From: Bog-756 sp963710495
Lineage (GTDB): Bacteria; Actinomycetota; Acidimicrobiia; Acidimicrobiales; RAAP-2
Assembly: GCA_963710495.1 (NCBI GenBank)
Contig: CAVQAI010000011.1
Coordinates: 806,001-870,000 of the forward strand
DNA length: 64,000 nucleotides
Direction: 5' to 3'
Shown here: positions 35,985-44,512 of the stretch, piece after piece
Layout of the letters: each line of letters begins with the position of its first letter
How positions within the stretch are numbered: position 1 is the first letter of the stretch
Notes under the pieces: generated by a model
Database searches by the model: none
What the model was told of the DNA's origin: nothing
Seen by the model: the letters and a program-made list of their open reading frames with translations, nothing else
Position numbers and translations under genes: made by a program

Positions 35985-37529
35985 TCACTCGGGTGCCGAC
36001 TTCCCGCTCACGGCGGCTCCGTCCTCGGGGAGCGGAGACGTCCCGCCCGGCTCCGGGAGGGACGGGACGCGCCGGTCGACCAGGGCGGGCGGGACCGGCT
36101 GGGGGAGTGCCACCGGCCGCGGGAGGGCGGCCGGGTCGTGACCGGACCGGCCGGGCGGGGGCGGGCCGGGCGAACCTGATCGCAGGGCGACCACCATCCT
36201 CGTACCCCATCCGCCGGGCAGGGGCGACTCGGCCCGCACCGTCGCCCCCATGGCCGCGGCCAGCTCGGAGACGATGGCCAGGCCGAGGCCCGACCCCACG
36301 CGCCGCCCGCTGACCCGGTCGGAGACGAAATGCCGCTCGAACACCCGGGAGAGCTGGTCCGAGGGGATGCCGGGACCGTCGTCGGCGACCCAGATGACCG
36401 GCCGGCCGCCGGCGTGGCTCGTCCCGACGTCGATCCGTCGGTGGGCGAACGACGAGGCGTTCTCGATCAGGTTGGCCACGATCTGGCCGAGCCGGTCGGG
36501 GTCGGCCTCCACCCAGAGCGGCTGCTCGGACGCGGGGTCGACGACCAGCTCCAGCCCGAGCTCCCCGGCCCGGGGTCGGAACCCGTCGGCCACTTGGCTG
36601 GCCACGGCGGCGGCGTCGACGGTCCGGATGTCGAGGGAGAAGCGATCGGCGTCGAGGCGGGCCAGGTCGAGCAGGTCCTGGACCAGTCGCTCGAGCCGGC
36701 CGGATTCAGCGCTGATGACAGCGGCCGCGCCCGGCGGGTCGTCGGTGGCCCCGTCGATGATGGCATCGGCGTAGCCGCGGATGGAGGTGAGCGGAGTGCG
36801 GAGCTCATGGGAGACGCTCAGGATGAACTGGCGCTCCTGGTCCCTGGCCCGGACCAGGTTGGTCCCCATGGCGTTGATCGACTCGGCCAGCTGCCCGAAC
36901 TCGGGGTCGACGTGGCGGCCGACTGGGACGGTCGCATCGAGGTCCCCGGCGGCGATCCGCCGAGTGGTCTGCACCGCGGCGACCAGCGGCCGGGTCAGCT
37001 GCCGGGCCAGGCCGGCGGCGACCAGGGCCGCGATGACCAGCGCTCCCGCACCCACCAGGACGAAGTACCGCAGCCCATTGACCGGATTGTTGATGTGCCG
37101 GGTGATGACCAGCACGGGGACGAAGGCGGTGACCGTGGGCAGGGTGGTGGGCACGGCCGAGTACGCCAGCATGCCGGCCGTGTGGCCGGAGATCTGCTGG
37201 CCCTGCTGGAGGCGGGGGACGTCGAGTTGGGCGGCGGTGATCCCCGAGGGCAGTTGGCCGACGATGCTCCCGTTGGGATAGACCCGCACCACATCGATGC
37301 CGGCGAAGGATCCGGCACCGGCGATGATCCTCAGGTCGCGGCGGACGCCGGTCAGCGTGGTGGTGTGGTCGGTGGAGATGATCTCGGCGCTGGCCTTGGC
37401 TTGGCCGGCCAGCTCCTGTTGGGCGCTGCTGATCACGGCGCGGCGGATGAAGAAGAAGCTGCCGACCGAGGTGACCACCAGTGTCGCCGCCACCAGCACC
37501 ATGATGGCGACGGTCATACGGCGTCTCAT
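35985..37529 (-). CDS. membrane sensor histidine kinase
   Basis: 514 aa from ATG 37529 (ATGA overlap with the regulator stop). Membrane helices at about residues 7-27 and 150-172 flank an extracellular domain; HAMP next, then phospho-His in SVSHELRTPLTSIRGYAD, N box IVANLIENASSFAH, G1 VADDGPGIPSDQLSRVF and G2 GSGLGLAIVSELAA. The C-terminal 65 residues are Pro-rich with no domain. Partner of the overlapping regulator. Confidence 0.93.
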   Translation of the reverse strand: MRRRMTVAIMVLVAATLVVTSVGSFFFIRRAVISSAQQELAGQAKASAEIISTDHTTTLTGVRRDLRIIAGAGSFAGIDVVRVYPNGSIVGQLPSGITAAQLDVPRLQQGQQISGHTAGMLAYSAVPTTLPTVTAFVPVLVITRHINNPVNGLRYFVLVGAGALVIAALVAAGLARQLTRPLVAAVQTTRRIAAGDLDATVPVGRHVDPEFGQLAESINAMGTNLVRARDQERQFILSVSHELRTPLTSIRGYADAIIDGATDDPPGAAAVISAESGRLERLVQDLLDLARLDADRFSLDIRTVDAAAVASQVADGFRPRAGELGLELVVDPASEQPLWVEADPDRLGQIVANLIENASSFAHRRIDVGTSHAGGRPVIWVADDGPGIPSDQLSRVFERHFVSDRVSGRRVGSGLGLAIVSELAAAMGATVRAESPLPGGWGTRMVVALRSGSPGPPPPGRSGHDPAALPRPVALPQPVPPALVDRRVPSLPEPGGTSPLPEDGAAVSGKSAPE

Positions 37530-38236
37530 CCCAGTCGGTAGCCCACGCCCCACACCGTGGCGAGGGGCAGATCGTCTCCGAGCTTCTTCCGGAGCTGTCG
37601 GACATGGACGTCGACCGTCCGCTCGTCCCCGTACCAGTCCGCGCCCCAGACCCCACTGAGGAGCTGACGTCGCGACAAGGCGAGGCCCTGGTTCTCGGCG
37701 AAGTAGGCCAGCAGGTCGAACTCGCGGGTGGCGAGCGGGACAATGGTGCCGTGCCGGCTGACCTCCCGCCGGCCGGTGTCGATGGCGATGCCGTTCAGCT
37801 CCACCACGGAGGGGAGGCGGTGGGAGTCGGCCAGCGCCGTACGGCGCAGGATGGCGTGGACCCGCGCCACCAGCTCGCGGGCGGAGAACGGCTTGGTCAC
37901 GTAGTCGTCCGCGCCGAGCTCGAGGCCCAGCACCCGGTCGACCTCGTCGTCGCGGGCGCTCAGGATGAGGACCGGGGTGAGGACGGCCGACTCCATACCC
38001 TTCGGGCTGAAGGATTCCCGACGGAGGCGACGGCAGACGTCGAACCCGTCGAGATCCCCGGGTAGCCCGATGTCCACGATGACCAGATCGGGTCGCTCCC
38101 GCTCCACCAGGGCCAGGCCGGTCTCGCCGTCGTCGGCCTGCAGCACGCGGAAGCCGTCCCGGCGCAGGTACATGGCCACCAGGTCCGAGATGTGATGGTC
38201 GTCCTCGATGACAACCAGCGTTTCCTCGCCGCCCAT
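37526..38236 (-). CDS. OmpR-family response regulator
   Basis: 236 aa from ATG 38236. Receiver with EDDHHISDL, phospho-acceptor Asp in LVIVDIGLPG, Lys in YVTKPFSARELVARV; winged helix with LATREFDLLAYFAENQG and VDVHVRQLRKKLGDD. Between alpha 3 and beta 4 of the receiver (RRESFSPKGMESAVLTP) there are about nine residues more than usual. First gene of the three-gene reverse operon. Confidence 0.92.
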   Translation of the reverse strand: MGGEETLVVIEDDHHISDLVAMYLRRDGFRVLQADDGETGLALVERERPDLVIVDIGLPGDLDGFDVCRRLRRESFSPKGMESAVLTPVLILSARDDEVDRVLGLELGADDYVTKPFSARELVARVHAILRRTALADSHRLPSVVELNGIAIDTGRREVSRHGTIVPLATREFDLLAYFAENQGLALSRRQLLSGVWGADWYGDERTVDVHVRQLRKKLGDDLPLATVWGVGYRLG

Positions 38237-38387
38237 ACCCACCAGCCTGCCACCGCCTCCGCCGTTTCGTCCGACACGGTTAGGGAAGTGTGAGCTGCCG
38301 AGGCGTCGGTCGGGTGCCCGAGAGGTGCCGCACGGGCTCCGGCGCCGGCGCCGGCCCGCTGGAAGATGGCCGGCGGACGCCCGTTGG

Positions 38388-38393
38388 TAGCAT
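38388..38393 (+). promoter_or_regulatory. -10 element of the trpC-F-B-A operon
   Basis: TAGCAT, 9 bases before ATG 38403, the same spacing as hisD and the 58.65 kb operon. Confidence 0.45.
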
Positions 38394-38402
38394 CGAACAG
38401 CC

Positions 38403-39189
38403 ATGCCCGCCTATTTGGAGACGATTCTCGCCGCTCACCGGGCTGACGCCGCGCTCGACGGACGTGACCCGGGGGCGGCCGCCGAGGAGGCGATGGGGGC
38501 CGGCCCGGCCCGCCCGTTCGCGGCTGCCATCCGGGAGGCGGCGGCGCGGGACGGCATGGCGGTGATCTCGGAGATCAAGCGGCGTTCGCCCTCGAAGGGC
38601 GACCTCGACCCCGATCTCGACCCGGCCGAAGTGGCCGCCGAGTACGAATCCGGGGGGGCGGCGTGCCTGTCCGTGCTCACCGACGCCGCCTTCTTCGGCA
38701 GCCGGCCCGGCGATCTCGGCGCGGCCCGGGCGGCGTGCTCGCTGCCTGTCCTGCGCAAGGACTTCACCGTCGGTCCGCTCGACGTGTGCGACGCACGCCT
38801 CATGGGGGCCGACGCCGCTGTTGCTGATCGTCGCGGCCTTGACCGATCCCGAGCTCGAGTCGTTGCTCGCCCTCGCCCGCCGTCTTTCGCTGGCGGCACT
38901 GGTCGAGGTGTACGACGCCGACGAGCTGGCCCGGGCGGTCGGAGCCGGGGCCGGGCTGATCGGGGTGAACCAGCGCGACCTCCGCACCTTCGAGGTCGAC
39001 CCGAAGCGCGCCCTCGAGCTCGCCCCGTCGATCCCGGCGGAGGCGGTGGCTGTCGCCGAATCGGGCATTGCCGGGCGGGACGACGTCCGCCGGCTGGCCC
39101 AGTCCGGCTACCACGCCGTGCTGGTGGGGGAGACGCTGCTGCGGTCGCCGGACCGGCGGGCGGCCGTGACCGACCTGATCGGAGTGTGA
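38403..39189 (+). pseudogene. trpC: indole-3-glycerol-phosphate synthase, interrupted by a +1 frameshift
   Basis: The first frame codes AVISEIKRRSPSKGDLDPDL, the LRKDFTVGPLDVCDARLMGADA strand and then loses sense at about 38818. The rest continues one base over from about 38821: LIVAALTDPELESLL, ALVEVYDADEL, GVNQRDLRTFEVD, AVAESGIAGRDDV and GETLLRSPD, ending at 39189. Removing one base near 38818 (a C in gccgctg) joins both parts as a normal 261-aa TrpC. All catalytic residues (Lys of EIKRRSPSKG, Lys of RKDF, Glu of VEV, Asn of GVNQRDL, Glu of AESG) are present, so decay is not advanced. A real mutation, a recoding site or a sequence error are all possible. Confidence 0.85.
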
Positions 39190-39190
39190 C

Positions 39191-39937
39191 GTGCTCCCCT
39201 TCGACGGCGCCGGCCAGCAGGACGGGGTCTTCGTCAAGATCTGCGGGATCACCTCCGAAGCCGACGCCCTGCTGGCCGTGGGTATGGGCGCCGCCGCCGT
39301 CGGGTTCGTCTTCGCGCCTTCGCCCCGGCAGATGTCCGCCGCCGCCGTCGCCGACATCGTGAAGCGCCTGCCCCACGAAACGGTCACGGTGGGGGTGTTC
39401 CGGGACGAGGCGCCCCAGCGGGTGATGGAGATCACCAGCCAGATCGGCCTGTCCGCCGTGCAGCTCCACGGGTTCGAGTCGGTGGCCGACACCCGGTGGG
39501 TGGCCAGCCGCGCCCGGTGGACGATCAAGGCCTTCCCCGCCGGGCACCCGAACATCGGGCGCTTCGACGAGTACGGTGCCGACCTGCTCCTGATCGACGG
39601 GTCGAGCCCGGGGTCGGGGGAGCTGTTCGACTGGCGCCTGGCCGAAGGGGTGGCCGACCCGGGCCGGCTCATCGTGTCTGGTGGGCTTCGCCCCGAAAAC
39701 GTCGGGGGCGCCATCACCCACCTGCACCCCTGGGGTGTGGACGTGTCCAGTGGGGTCGAGGCGTCACCGGGGGTGAAGGACCCCGTCAAGCTGCGTGAGT
39801 TCATCACCGCCGCCCACCATGCGGCCCGGGCGGCGGCCGCGGCGGCGGTGGAGGGGGCCGAGGCGCCGCGGTCCACGACGACCGCGGCGGGCGAGGACGA
39901 GGACCCGCCCGTCCCCTTCGACTGGCAGGACGAGTAG
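39191..39937 (+). CDS. trpF: phosphoribosylanthranilate isomerase
   Basis: 248 aa TIM barrel: the catalytic Cys in VKICGITSEADALL, GFVFAPSPRQMS, LSAVQLHGFES, the Asp in LLLIDGSSPGSGELFDW and SGGLRPENV, with VDVSSGVEASPGVKD at the end. An extra C-terminal 40-residue Ala/Glu tail is not part of the fold. Its presence frees HisA from a PriA role. GTG 39191 is 2 bp after the trpC stop; it overlaps trpB by 1 bp. Confidence 0.95.
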   Translation: MLPFDGAGQQDGVFVKICGITSEADALLAVGMGAAAVGFVFAPSPRQMSAAAVADIVKRLPHETVTVGVFRDEAPQRVMEITSQIGLSAVQLHGFESVADTRWVASRARWTIKAFPAGHPNIGRFDEYGADLLLIDGSSPGSGELFDWRLAEGVADPGRLIVSGGLRPENVGGAITHLHPWGVDVSSGVEASPGVKDPVKLREFITAAHHAARAAAAAAVEGAEAPRSTTTAAGEDEDPPVPFDWQDE

Positions 39938-41115
39938 TGCCGCCGGCCATCATGGGCGATCCCGGTCCGAGCGGGCGGTTCGGCCGGTTCGGCGGCCGGT
40001 TCGTCCCCGAGTCCCTGGTGCCCGCCTGCCTGGAGCTCGAGAGCGCCTTCCGGTCGGCCTGGTCCGACGACGGGTTCCGGGCCGAGCTCGACGCGCTGCT
40101 CCGAGGGTACGGTGGACGGCCCACGCCGGTCACCGAGTGCGCCCGGCTGTCCGAGGAGCTCGGCCTGCGGATCCTGCTCAAGCGGGAGGACCTGGCCCAC
40201 ACCGGGTCGCACAAGCTCAACAACGTGGTGGGACAGGGCCTGCTGGCCCGGCGCATGGGCAAGCAGCGGCTGATCGCCGAGACGGGCGCGGGCCAGCACG
40301 GCGTGGCCACCGCCACCGCCGCCGCGCTGTTCGGGATGGAGTGCACCGTCTACATGGGCGAGGTGGACACCCATCGCCAGGAGCTCAATGTGTTCCGCAT
40401 GGAGCTGCTCGGAGCCGAGGTGCGCCCGGTCAGTACCGGCAGCCGGACCCTCAAGGACGCAGTGAACGAAGCGCTCCGGGCCTGGGTGGCCGCGGTGGAG
40501 GACACCCACTACTGCATCGGATCGGTGATGGGGCCCCACCCCTACCCCTGGATGGTCCGCGAGTTCCAGCGGGTCATCGGCGACGAGGCCCGGGAGCAGT
40601 GTCGGGACCTGCTCGGCGGCGACCCCGATGTGGTGGTGGCCTGCGCCGGCGGTGGGTCCAACGCGGCCGGCATCTTCGCCGGGTTCGCCGATGCCACCTC
40701 GTCGGCGCTGGTGGCCGTCGAGGCGGCCGGGGGGGCCGCCCTCACCACCGGCATCCCCGGAGTGCTGCACGGGATGCGGAGCGCGCTCATGCAGGACGAG
40801 GAGGGCCAGATCCTGGAGGCCCATTCCATTTCGGCCGGGCTCGACTATCCCGGCATCGGCCCCGAGCACGCCCATCTGGCCGAGGTGGGCCGGGCCCGGT
40901 ACGAGTGCGCCGACGACCGGCACGTGCTCGATGCCTTCCAGGCCCTGGCCCGAACCGAGGGCATCATCCCGGCCCTGGAGGCGGCCCACGCCATCGCCTG
41001 GGTGTTGGCCCGGGCCGGGACCGACGACCTTCCGACGGGCTCGACCGTCCTGGTGAACCTGTCCGGGCGGGGGGACAAGGACGTGGCCCAGGTGCGCGAG
41101 CTGTTGCGGTCGTGA
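39937..41115 (+). CDS. trpB: tryptophan synthase beta subunit
   Basis: 392 aa PLP enzyme: GRFGGRFVPESLVPA, PLP Lys in HTGSHKLNNVVGQG (about 93), AETGAGQHGVATAT, and the phosphate loop CAGGGSNAAGIF, LSGRGDKDV at the end. Makes tryptophan from indole and serine in a complex with TrpA. GTG 39937 overlaps trpF; ATG 39952 is in frame. Confidence 0.97.
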   Translation: MPPAIMGDPGPSGRFGRFGGRFVPESLVPACLELESAFRSAWSDDGFRAELDALLRGYGGRPTPVTECARLSEELGLRILLKREDLAHTGSHKLNNVVGQGLLARRMGKQRLIAETGAGQHGVATATAAALFGMECTVYMGEVDTHRQELNVFRMELLGAEVRPVSTGSRTLKDAVNEALRAWVAAVEDTHYCIGSVMGPHPYPWMVREFQRVIGDEAREQCRDLLGGDPDVVVACAGGGSNAAGIFAGFADATSSALVAVEAAGGAALTTGIPGVLHGMRSALMQDEEGQILEAHSISAGLDYPGIGPEHAHLAEVGRARYECADDRHVLDAFQALARTEGIIPALEAAHAIAWVLARAGTDDLPTGSTVLVNLSGRGDKDVAQVRELLRS

Positions 41116-41903
41116 CCGCCGGCCGACTGGCCTCGGCCCTGACCGCCGGGAGGGATGCCGGGCGCAAGCTCCTGGTTCCCTATGTCACCGGAGGGGTCGA
41201 CGACCAGTGGTTGCTCACCCTGGAGGCGGTGGCCGACGCGGGGGCCGACGCCGTCGAGGTCGGGATCCCCTTCTCGGACCCGATGATCGACGGCGCCACC
41301 ATCCAGGAGGCGTCGCTCAAGGCGCTCCAACGGGGCACCACGCCCCACGGGGTGCTGGCCGACCTCAGCCGGGTCGACGTGGGGATCCCGATCGTGGTGA
41401 TGACGTACTACAACGTGATCTTCCGGGCCGGACACGACCGCATGGCGGGCCTGATGGCCGACTCGGGGGTCGACGGGGCGATCGTCCCCGATCTCGCCTT
41501 GGAGGAGCTCGAGCCCTGGGCCGGGGCGGCCGACCAAGCCGGGGTGGCGACCGTCCTGCTGGTGGCACCCTCCACCCCGGAGGAACGGGTCTCCAAGTTG
41601 TGTGGCCGTTCGCGGGGCTTCATCTACGCCGTGGCCCGCATGGGGGTGACCGGTGAGCAGTCGGCGCTGGGCGCCACGGCGCGCCAGGCGGCCGAGCGGG
41701 CCAAGAAGGTCAGCCAACTTCCGGTCTGCGTGGGCATCGGGGTGTCCACCCCGGAGCAGGCGGCGGCGGTGTGCGAGGTGGCCGACGGCGTGGTGGTGGG
41801 CTCGGCCCTGGTACGCCGGCTACTCGAGGGCGAGGGGCCCGACGGGCGCGGCGGCCTTCGTGGCTTCGTTGCGCCGGGCGCTCGACGCGGTTTGACGCCG
41901 TGA
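41112..41903 (+). CDS. trpA: tryptophan synthase alpha subunit
   Basis: 263 aa TIM barrel, with catalytic Glu and Asp in AVEVGIPFSDPMIDG, VVMTYYNVIF, GAIVPDLALEE and VGIGVSTPEQ. A GTGA overlap with trpB supports GTG 41112. Last gene of the trp unit; trpG and trpD are not in the window. Confidence 0.97.
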   Translation: MTAGRLASALTAGRDAGRKLLVPYVTGGVDDQWLLTLEAVADAGADAVEVGIPFSDPMIDGATIQEASLKALQRGTTPHGVLADLSRVDVGIPIVVMTYYNVIFRAGHDRMAGLMADSGVDGAIVPDLALEELEPWAGAADQAGVATVLLVAPSTPEERVSKLCGRSRGFIYAVARMGVTGEQSALGATARQAAERAKKVSQLPVCVGIGVSTPEQAAAVCEVADGVVVGSALVRRLLEGEGPDGRGGLRGFVAPGARRGLTP

Positions 41904-41912
41904 GACCACCTT

Positions 41913-41952
41913 TGACCCTGTCTGACCCTGTCTGACCCTGCCTGACCCTGTC
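41913..41952 (+). repeat. 10-bp tandem repeat, four copies
   Basis: TGACCCTGTC repeated four times (the third copy has CC for TC) directly after trpA, between convergent genes. Partial degenerate copies flank it. Confidence 0.75.
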
Positions 41953-41985
41953 CGACCGGGTATGGCTCGGCCCGATCGCCGGCGG

Positions 41986-43461
41986 TCAGGTCCCGTTGGC
42001 CATCCGACGGCGGAGCATCCGGTAGAGGGCACGGTGCAGGGGTTGGCGCCGTCGGCCGGCGTTCCGCTGCTGCAGCCGCCGGCGGATGAGCTCGCGCCGC
42101 TCCTGGAGGTCCTCGAAGGTGATGGGGTCGGTGTCGTCGGGGAACCCCATGGCCGCCCGGTAGCCCTCGAGGTCGATCGGCCCCTGGGCCAGCTCGACCC
42201 CCACGTCACGGGCGATCTGTTCACCGTGGTGCTCGTTGAAATAGGTGACCACGGCCAGGATCTCGCCCAGGATGTCGACGTCCGGGGCCATGGTGGCCAT
42301 GGCCCCGTTGAGGAAGAGGATGTCCTTCACGAAGAGCATGAGCTCCTTGGGCATGCGGGCCCCATAGCCCAACAGGGCCTTGGTCACCTCACGCAGCTCG
42401 TCGACCATCTCGTCGGCCGACAGGGTGGTCGGATCGATGGGCGGCCGGTCGAGGCCGAGATCGCGGATGACCGACTCGACGTCGGAGTCGGCCGGCAGGG
42501 CCCCGAGGTCGCGGAGTGCCTCCACCTGCACGGTGAGGTTGTTCGAGGTGGCGCCCATCTGCAGGCGCAGGAAGGCGAGACGCTTGCGTTGGTCGAGCCG
42601 GCCGGTGATGCCGAAGTCGAGCAGCGCCACCGTGCCGTCCGGCTGCACCAGCAGGTTCCCGCCGTGGAGGTCGCCGTGGAACACGCCGTAGAGGAGGGCC
42701 CCTTCCAAAAAGGCGATCAGACTCGAACGCAACGCGGCGGCGGTGTCGATTCCGGCCGACCGCATGCCCTCCGCATTGCCCCATCGGAACCCGTGCAGGT
42801 GCTCCATGACGAGGACCCGGCGGGTGACCAGCTCGGGATGGGGTCGGGGGACCACGATGGACCGCTGGTCCACTCGGGCGAACACGGCGGCGATGTCGAG
42901 CATGTTCTGCGCCTCGAGCCGGAAGTCGAGCTCCTCGACGATGGTCTCGGCGAACAGGTCGACCAGGGCGGGGGGGTTGGTGAGGGCGGCCACGGGAATG
43001 CGACCGACCAGCACGGGGGCGAGGAACGACATGGCGGCGAGGTCGAGCCGGACCGACGAGGCCACATTGCGCCGCTGGACCTTGACCACCACCCGCTCCC
43101 CGGTGCGCAGGGTGGCCGCGTGCACCTGGGCGATGGAGGCCGACGCGATCGGGCGGCGGTCGAACGAGAGGAAGACCTCGCTCAACGGGCAGCCGAGGTC
43201 CTCCTCGATCGTCCGGCGGACCACCGGGAAGGGCTCGGGTGGCACCCGGTCACGCAGGAGTCGGAACTCACCGACCAGTTCCTCGGGGAAGATCCCCTCG
43301 CCGGCCGAGATGATCTGTCCGAGCTTGATGTAGGTGGGCCCGAGGCGTTCGAAGGCTGGGCGCAGGCGACGGGACAGCCCTGCCCGTGAATTGACCGTGC
43401 CCCGTTCGTGCTTGGCCCAAGCCAGCACCGCCCCTCCGATCCGCCACGTCACCGAGGCCAC
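41986..43461 (-). CDS. ABC1/UbiB-family atypical kinase (main part)
   Basis: 491 aa if read from GTG 43461. ABC1 motifs: LGPTYIKLGQIISAGEGIFP (KxGQ), the Ala-rich loop IASASIAQVHAATL, the Lys in VVVKVQRRN, Glu in ETIVEELDFRLEAQN, the catalytic GVFHGDLHGGNLLV and the metal site LLDFGITG. Bacterial relatives support quinone biosynthesis or lipid homeostasis; menaquinone here would be the quinone (inference). The frame stays open to 43704, but the codons above 43461 look non-coding, while another frame (43449-43694) has the coding signature and a promoter. Confidence 0.88.
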   Translation of the reverse strand: MASVTWRIGGAVLAWAKHERGTVNSRAGLSRRLRPAFERLGPTYIKLGQIISAGEGIFPEELVGEFRLLRDRVPPEPFPVVRRTIEEDLGCPLSEVFLSFDRRPIASASIAQVHAATLRTGERVVVKVQRRNVASSVRLDLAAMSFLAPVLVGRIPVAALTNPPALVDLFAETIVEELDFRLEAQNMLDIAAVFARVDQRSIVVPRPHPELVTRRVLVMEHLHGFRWGNAEGMRSAGIDTAAALRSSLIAFLEGALLYGVFHGDLHGGNLLVQPDGTVALLDFGITGRLDQRKRLAFLRLQMGATSNNLTVQVEALRDLGALPADSDVESVIRDLGLDRPPIDPTTLSADEMVDELREVTKALLGYGARMPKELMLFVKDILFLNGAMATMAPDVDILGEILAVVTYFNEHHGEQIARDVGVELAQGPIDLEGYRAAMGFPDDTDPITFEDLQERRELIRRRLQQRNAGRRRQPLHRALYRMLRRRMANGT

Positions 43462-43694
43462 CCGGGCGCCCGGGGGACGCGGCGCGGGCGCACCAGTTGG
43501 CGGGCGAGCCTGGCCGCATCGCGGCGCAGCCCGTCGATGCCTCCCTCGCTCTCGGGGAACCGCCAGGCCATGCGGTCCGGCTCCACCGTCCAGGGCCCCC
43601 GTGCCGTGAAGGCGCCGATGGTGAGATCCGGGCGGTCGATCCCGTCCGGACCCGACATCGGATCCGTCTCGGATCGTTGCAGTTGACCGACCAT
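43449..43694 (-). CDS. probable N-terminal segment of the UbiB-family kinase in another frame
   Basis: 81 codons from ATG 43694 with nearly uniform G/C third positions (DLTIGAFTARGPWTVEPD, GIDGLRRDAARLARQLV), unlike the kinase frame over the same bases. A reverse TAGCGT hexamer (43704-43709) lies 9 bases before this ATG. Adding one base in the G5 run at 43472-43476 would fuse it to the kinase just before RVASVTWRIGG. Either the kinase gene is frameshifted, or this is a separate small protein with the kinase starting at 43461. Confidence 0.6.
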   Translation of the reverse strand: MVGQLQRSETDPMSGPDGIDRPDLTIGAFTARGPWTVEPDRMAWRFPESEGGIDGLRRDAARLARQLVRPRRVPRAPGWPR

Positions 43695-43768
43695 GGCACT
43701 GCAACGCTAGGGGGCGCGGACCGAGCGCGGTACGTCAGGCGGAGGCTCCCGCCCGACGCTCCGGGCCG

Positions 43769-44512
43769 TCACAAGCCGAAGAACCACCTCGAAACGCCCG
43801 ACACACGCCCACCGACGGCGGCAACGGGTCCCAGGCCCGCAATCTGGTGGAGAACCCGCCGACGCCGCCGAAACGGGCGAAGAATGTCCAGTCCGAGGAG
43901 GAGGAGACTCAAACCGAGGACGAGCATCGACGCGAGATTGATCCCGGTGAAGGGCAGCTGTGTTGGGCGGCCGCTGCTCGACGTGTCACCTGTCCCGCTG
44001 GAGGTGCCGGGGGCAGCGGCAAGGCTCGCCGCACCGGCACTGCCCGAGGCAGGGGACGTGGGCTGGCTGGTTGCCGGCGGGTTCGTCGCCGGAGGAGCTG
44101 ACGAGGGTGCACCGCCCGTAGCAGAGCTGCCCGGGGTGACCACCGACGTGAGGGCGGCGGCCTGACCGGGCCCGTTCGCATTCACCGCGTGGATACGGAT
44201 GGCGTGCGGGATGCTTCCGTTCGTGATGCCGGCGATGTGGCAGCTGTCAGGCCCCGGATTGGGAGCGAGGCACCAGTGCGCTCCGCTATAGGTCGACGCC
44301 AGGTAGTAGAGGATGGGAGAACCTCCGTCGGAGATGGGCGTGCTCCACGAAACGGAGACTCCACCAACGCCGGCGACCGATGTTGCGGTTGCGGCGGTGG
44401 GCGGGCTCGGCCGTGTCGCCGCGGCTGAGGCCCGGTCTGACTGAACGACTGAGCCGAGCGCGGCCATGAGCAAGGGAAGAGCCACGCCAAGAATCAGCCC
44501 CAGTCGCTTCAT
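43769..44512 (-). CDS. secreted Fn3-like protein with LPXTG sortase anchor
   Basis: 247 aa. Signal peptide (residues 1-31, MKRLGLILGVALPLL, ending ASA-A). Residues 33-128 form a fibronectin III-like domain (SVSWSTPISDGGSPILYYL, RIHAVNANGPG) with a Cys81-Cys91 pair. A Ser/Pro/Ala-rich spacer leads to LPFTG (186-190), a hydrophobic helix and RRRRR. Thirty more residues follow the charged stretch, longer than usual for a sorting signal. ATG 44512 is chosen to begin the signal peptide. No sortase gene is in the window. Confidence 0.8.
   Translation of the reverse strand: MKRLGLILGVALPLLMAALGSVVQSDRASAAATRPSPPTAATATSVAGVGGVSVSWSTPISDGGSPILYYLASTYSGAHWCLAPNPGPDSCHIAGITNGSIPHAIRIHAVNANGPGQAAALTSVVTPGSSATGGAPSSAPPATNPPATSQPTSPASGSAGAASLAAAPGTSSGTGDTSSSGRPTQLPFTGINLASMLVLGLSLLLLGLDILRPFRRRRRVLHQIAGLGPVAAVGGRVSGVSRWFFGL

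Noticed and set aside
43462..43704. Kinase N-terminus read in its own frame up to 43704
   Set aside because: Poor third-position bias, and the start would fall inside the -10 element used by the other frame.
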